Shown here piece by piece: positions 5,970 to 6,606 of a stretch of 6,606 nt of DNA. Origin of the DNA: DASUBV01 sp035763085 (GTDB lineage Bacteria; Actinomycetota; Actinomycetes; Streptosporangiales; Streptosporangiaceae); assembly GCA_035763085.1 (NCBI GenBank), contig DASUBV010000038.1, positions 1 through 6,606 of the forward strand. The letters run 5' to 3'. Within the stretch, counting starts at the first letter, position 1. The number at the start of each line of letters is the position of its first letter. The position numbers were made by a program, and so were the translations under genes. The notes under the pieces were generated by a model, which did not search any database, was not told the DNA's origin, and saw only the letters and a list, made by a program, of their open reading frames with translations.

Positions 5970-6185
5970 AGAAAGTGCAATCCAGCCGACGTGCCGCTTT
6001 ACCGCCTCTTAACATGTGGCCCACAAGAATTGACCGGCAATCGAGCCTGATGCACTACGTAACTAAAGTGAATTCTGGCAATAGGGCAATTAACGTGCCA
6101 GGTGAGAATTACGCGGTGCCCCGCCTATTCGGACGAGGGACAGGGGAATCGCAGCCGACGCGGCCTGGCCAGGCAACGCCCGTGA

Positions 6186-6575
6186 TTATGACTCGGCGAG
6201 ACGGGCCGCTTCCAGCAGGGCTGCCGCCAGGTCGCGCGCCTCGGCAGGCGTCAGGTCGTCCGCGTCCGGGTCATCCGGGCTTGAGGCGCCCGATAGCGTC
6301 AGCCGCACCGTCGGCGGGTGCTCCCGGCCCTCGGGATCGCTGTACGCCTCGACCTCGACCCGGACCGGTGCCTCCGCAGCGTCCCGGATCGCCTCGATCC
6401 TGCCAAGGCCGATCTCCCGGACCACCCGCCTGTGGGTGGTCTCGCCCGCGGCACCCGAGCCGGCCACGTGAGCCGGCGGCAGCTGGCACCACGACGGGCA
6501 GACGGTGGCACGCTGGCGGGGAGTTTCAGTCAGACCCGTCGCCCCCTCACTGGGGAAACGCACTGTCGCGCGCAT
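6186..6575 (-). CDS. small DUF6907-like protein with CxxxC motif
   Basis: A small soluble protein (129 residues from the ATG) matching the pattern I associate with the actinobacterial DUF6907 family. It has an N-terminal CPSWC (26-30) followed by histidines at 36 and 48, a central beta-type stretch (VRVEVEAYSDPEG, about 71-83; PPTVRLTLSG, about 87-96), and a C-terminal helix DLTPAEARDLAAALLEAARLAE (about 107-128). The Cys/His spacing could bind a metal ion, but this is not shown. The function is unknown. Such genes occur on chromosomes, phages and integrative elements of actinomycetes. The start is uncertain: ATG 6575 lacks a strong Shine-Dalgarno, GTG 6590 is in frame, and no stop is seen between it and the window edge, so the gene could begin outside. 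It ends in TAA, unlike the six complete operon genes, which end in TGA, and is separated from them by about 310 bp, suggesting its own transcription unit. Confidence 0.72.
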   Translation of the reverse strand: MRATVRFPSEGATGLTETPRQRATVCPSWCQLPPAHVAGSGAAGETTHRRVVREIGLGRIEAIRDAAEAPVRVEVEAYSDPEGREHPPTVRLTLSGASSPDDPDADDLTPAEARDLAAALLEAARLAES

Positions 6576-6583
6576 TGTAAACC

Positions 6584-6601
6584 GGTGCACCCTGCCGCAC
6601 C
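6584..6601. promoter_or_regulatory. second GGTGC-N8-GCACC motif upstream of the DUF6907-like gene
   Basis: On the plus strand this reads GGTGC, eight bases, GCACC. On the minus strand it reads GGTGCG-N7-GCACC, exactly the outer pattern and length of the palindrome at 5952-5969, although the centre differs. It ends 8 nt before the ATG at 6575. If GTG 6590 is the real start, part of it is coding. It is a candidate second binding site for the same regulator. Confidence 0.35.
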
Positions 6602-6606
6602 AGGGT
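6589..6606. repeat. inverted repeat ACCCTG-N6-CAGGGT at the right edge
   Basis: Six-base arms (6589-6594 and 6601-6606) are separated by six bases and could form a small hairpin upstream of the DUF6907-like gene. The base left of the left arm (6588) is C, so the stem would lengthen if the first base beyond the window is G. It overlaps the GGTGC-N8-GCACC motif, and the two may be alternative readings of one regulatory site. Confidence 0.35.

Larger units (their letters stand above)
5873..6185. other. non-coding region between the DUF6907-like gene and the tad-like operon
   Basis: This stretch is clearly richer in A and T than the rest of the window, and I see no plausible gene on either strand. 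The open frames across it show no recognisable protein. It holds the operon's ribosome binding site (5879-5889), a possible promoter (5921-5951), a perfect 18-bp palindrome (5952-5969), three copies of GGCAAT (6036-6041, 6077-6082, 6085-6090), two of them preceded by GAATT, and a spacerless 12-bp palindrome (6163-6174). The base composition and these motifs suit a regulatory region for the leftward operon. Confidence 0.7.

Noticed and set aside
6163..6174. 12-bp palindrome GCCTGGCCAGGC after the DUF6907-like stop as a terminator
   Set aside because: It has no loop unless the stem shrinks to four pairs, and no T tract follows. Not enough to call a terminator.
6421..6440. Inverted repeat ACCACCC-N6-GGGTGGT
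   Set aside because: It lies within the DUF6907-like coding region, encoding part of the segment around residues 46-52, and short GC-rich inverted repeats like this are common by chance here.
1..6606. tRNA, rRNA, CRISPR array, insertion sequence or integrase signals
   Set aside because: Nothing resembling these was seen on either strand: no regularly spaced repeats, no transposase motifs and no tRNA-like folds.

Overview
The window is very GC-rich, with almost every third codon position G or C, frequent GTG and TTG starts, short overlaps between genes, and protein families typical of Actinomycetota. It most likely comes from a filamentous actinomycete (Streptomyces, Streptosporangiales or a relative). 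The sequence alone does not fix the genus, or whether this is chromosome or plasmid.

All supported genes lie on the minus strand, so transcription runs from the right edge to the left. At the right end (about 6575-6186) is a small DUF6907-like gene, possibly Zn-binding. A relatively AT-richer 313-bp non-coding stretch (5873-6185) follows, holding a perfect 18-bp palindrome (5952-5969) and the best place for a promoter. From 5872 down to the left edge is one compact operon of seven genes: a putative lipoprotein, a secreted cysteine-rich protein with a PKD-like segment, a membrane-anchored SAF-domain protein (CpaB-like), a MinD/ParA-type protein with a degenerate P-loop (CpaE/TadZ-like), a CpaF/TadA-type secretion ATPase, a TadB-like membrane protein, and a TadC-like membrane protein cut by the left edge. 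Junctions are tight: 7-nt overlap, 2-nt gap, 6-nt gap, 14-nt overlap, then two GTGA overlaps of 4 nt.

Together these look like the motor and platform half of an actinobacterial Tad (tight adherence, Flp-type) pilus or secretion machine. The CpaF-like hexamer would power the TadB/TadC inner-membrane platform, the MinD-like protein would place it, and the SAF protein would sit on the outer face of the membrane. The two exported proteins at the head of the operon have no counterpart in the classical proteobacterial tad set, so they are candidates for lineage-specific envelope components. No Flp pilin, TadE/TadF minor pilin, prepilin peptidase or secretin lies in the window. Pilin genes, if linked, would be expected beyond the left edge.

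Points most worth a second look are: a shared motif GGTGC-N8-GCACC just upstream of both transcription units; a perfect 32-bp palindrome inside the secreted-protein gene, built partly from rare A/T-ending codons; the missing P-loop lysine in the MinD-like protein; and the two exported proteins. The left-most TadC-like gene was read directly from the sequence because it has no stop codon inside the window.
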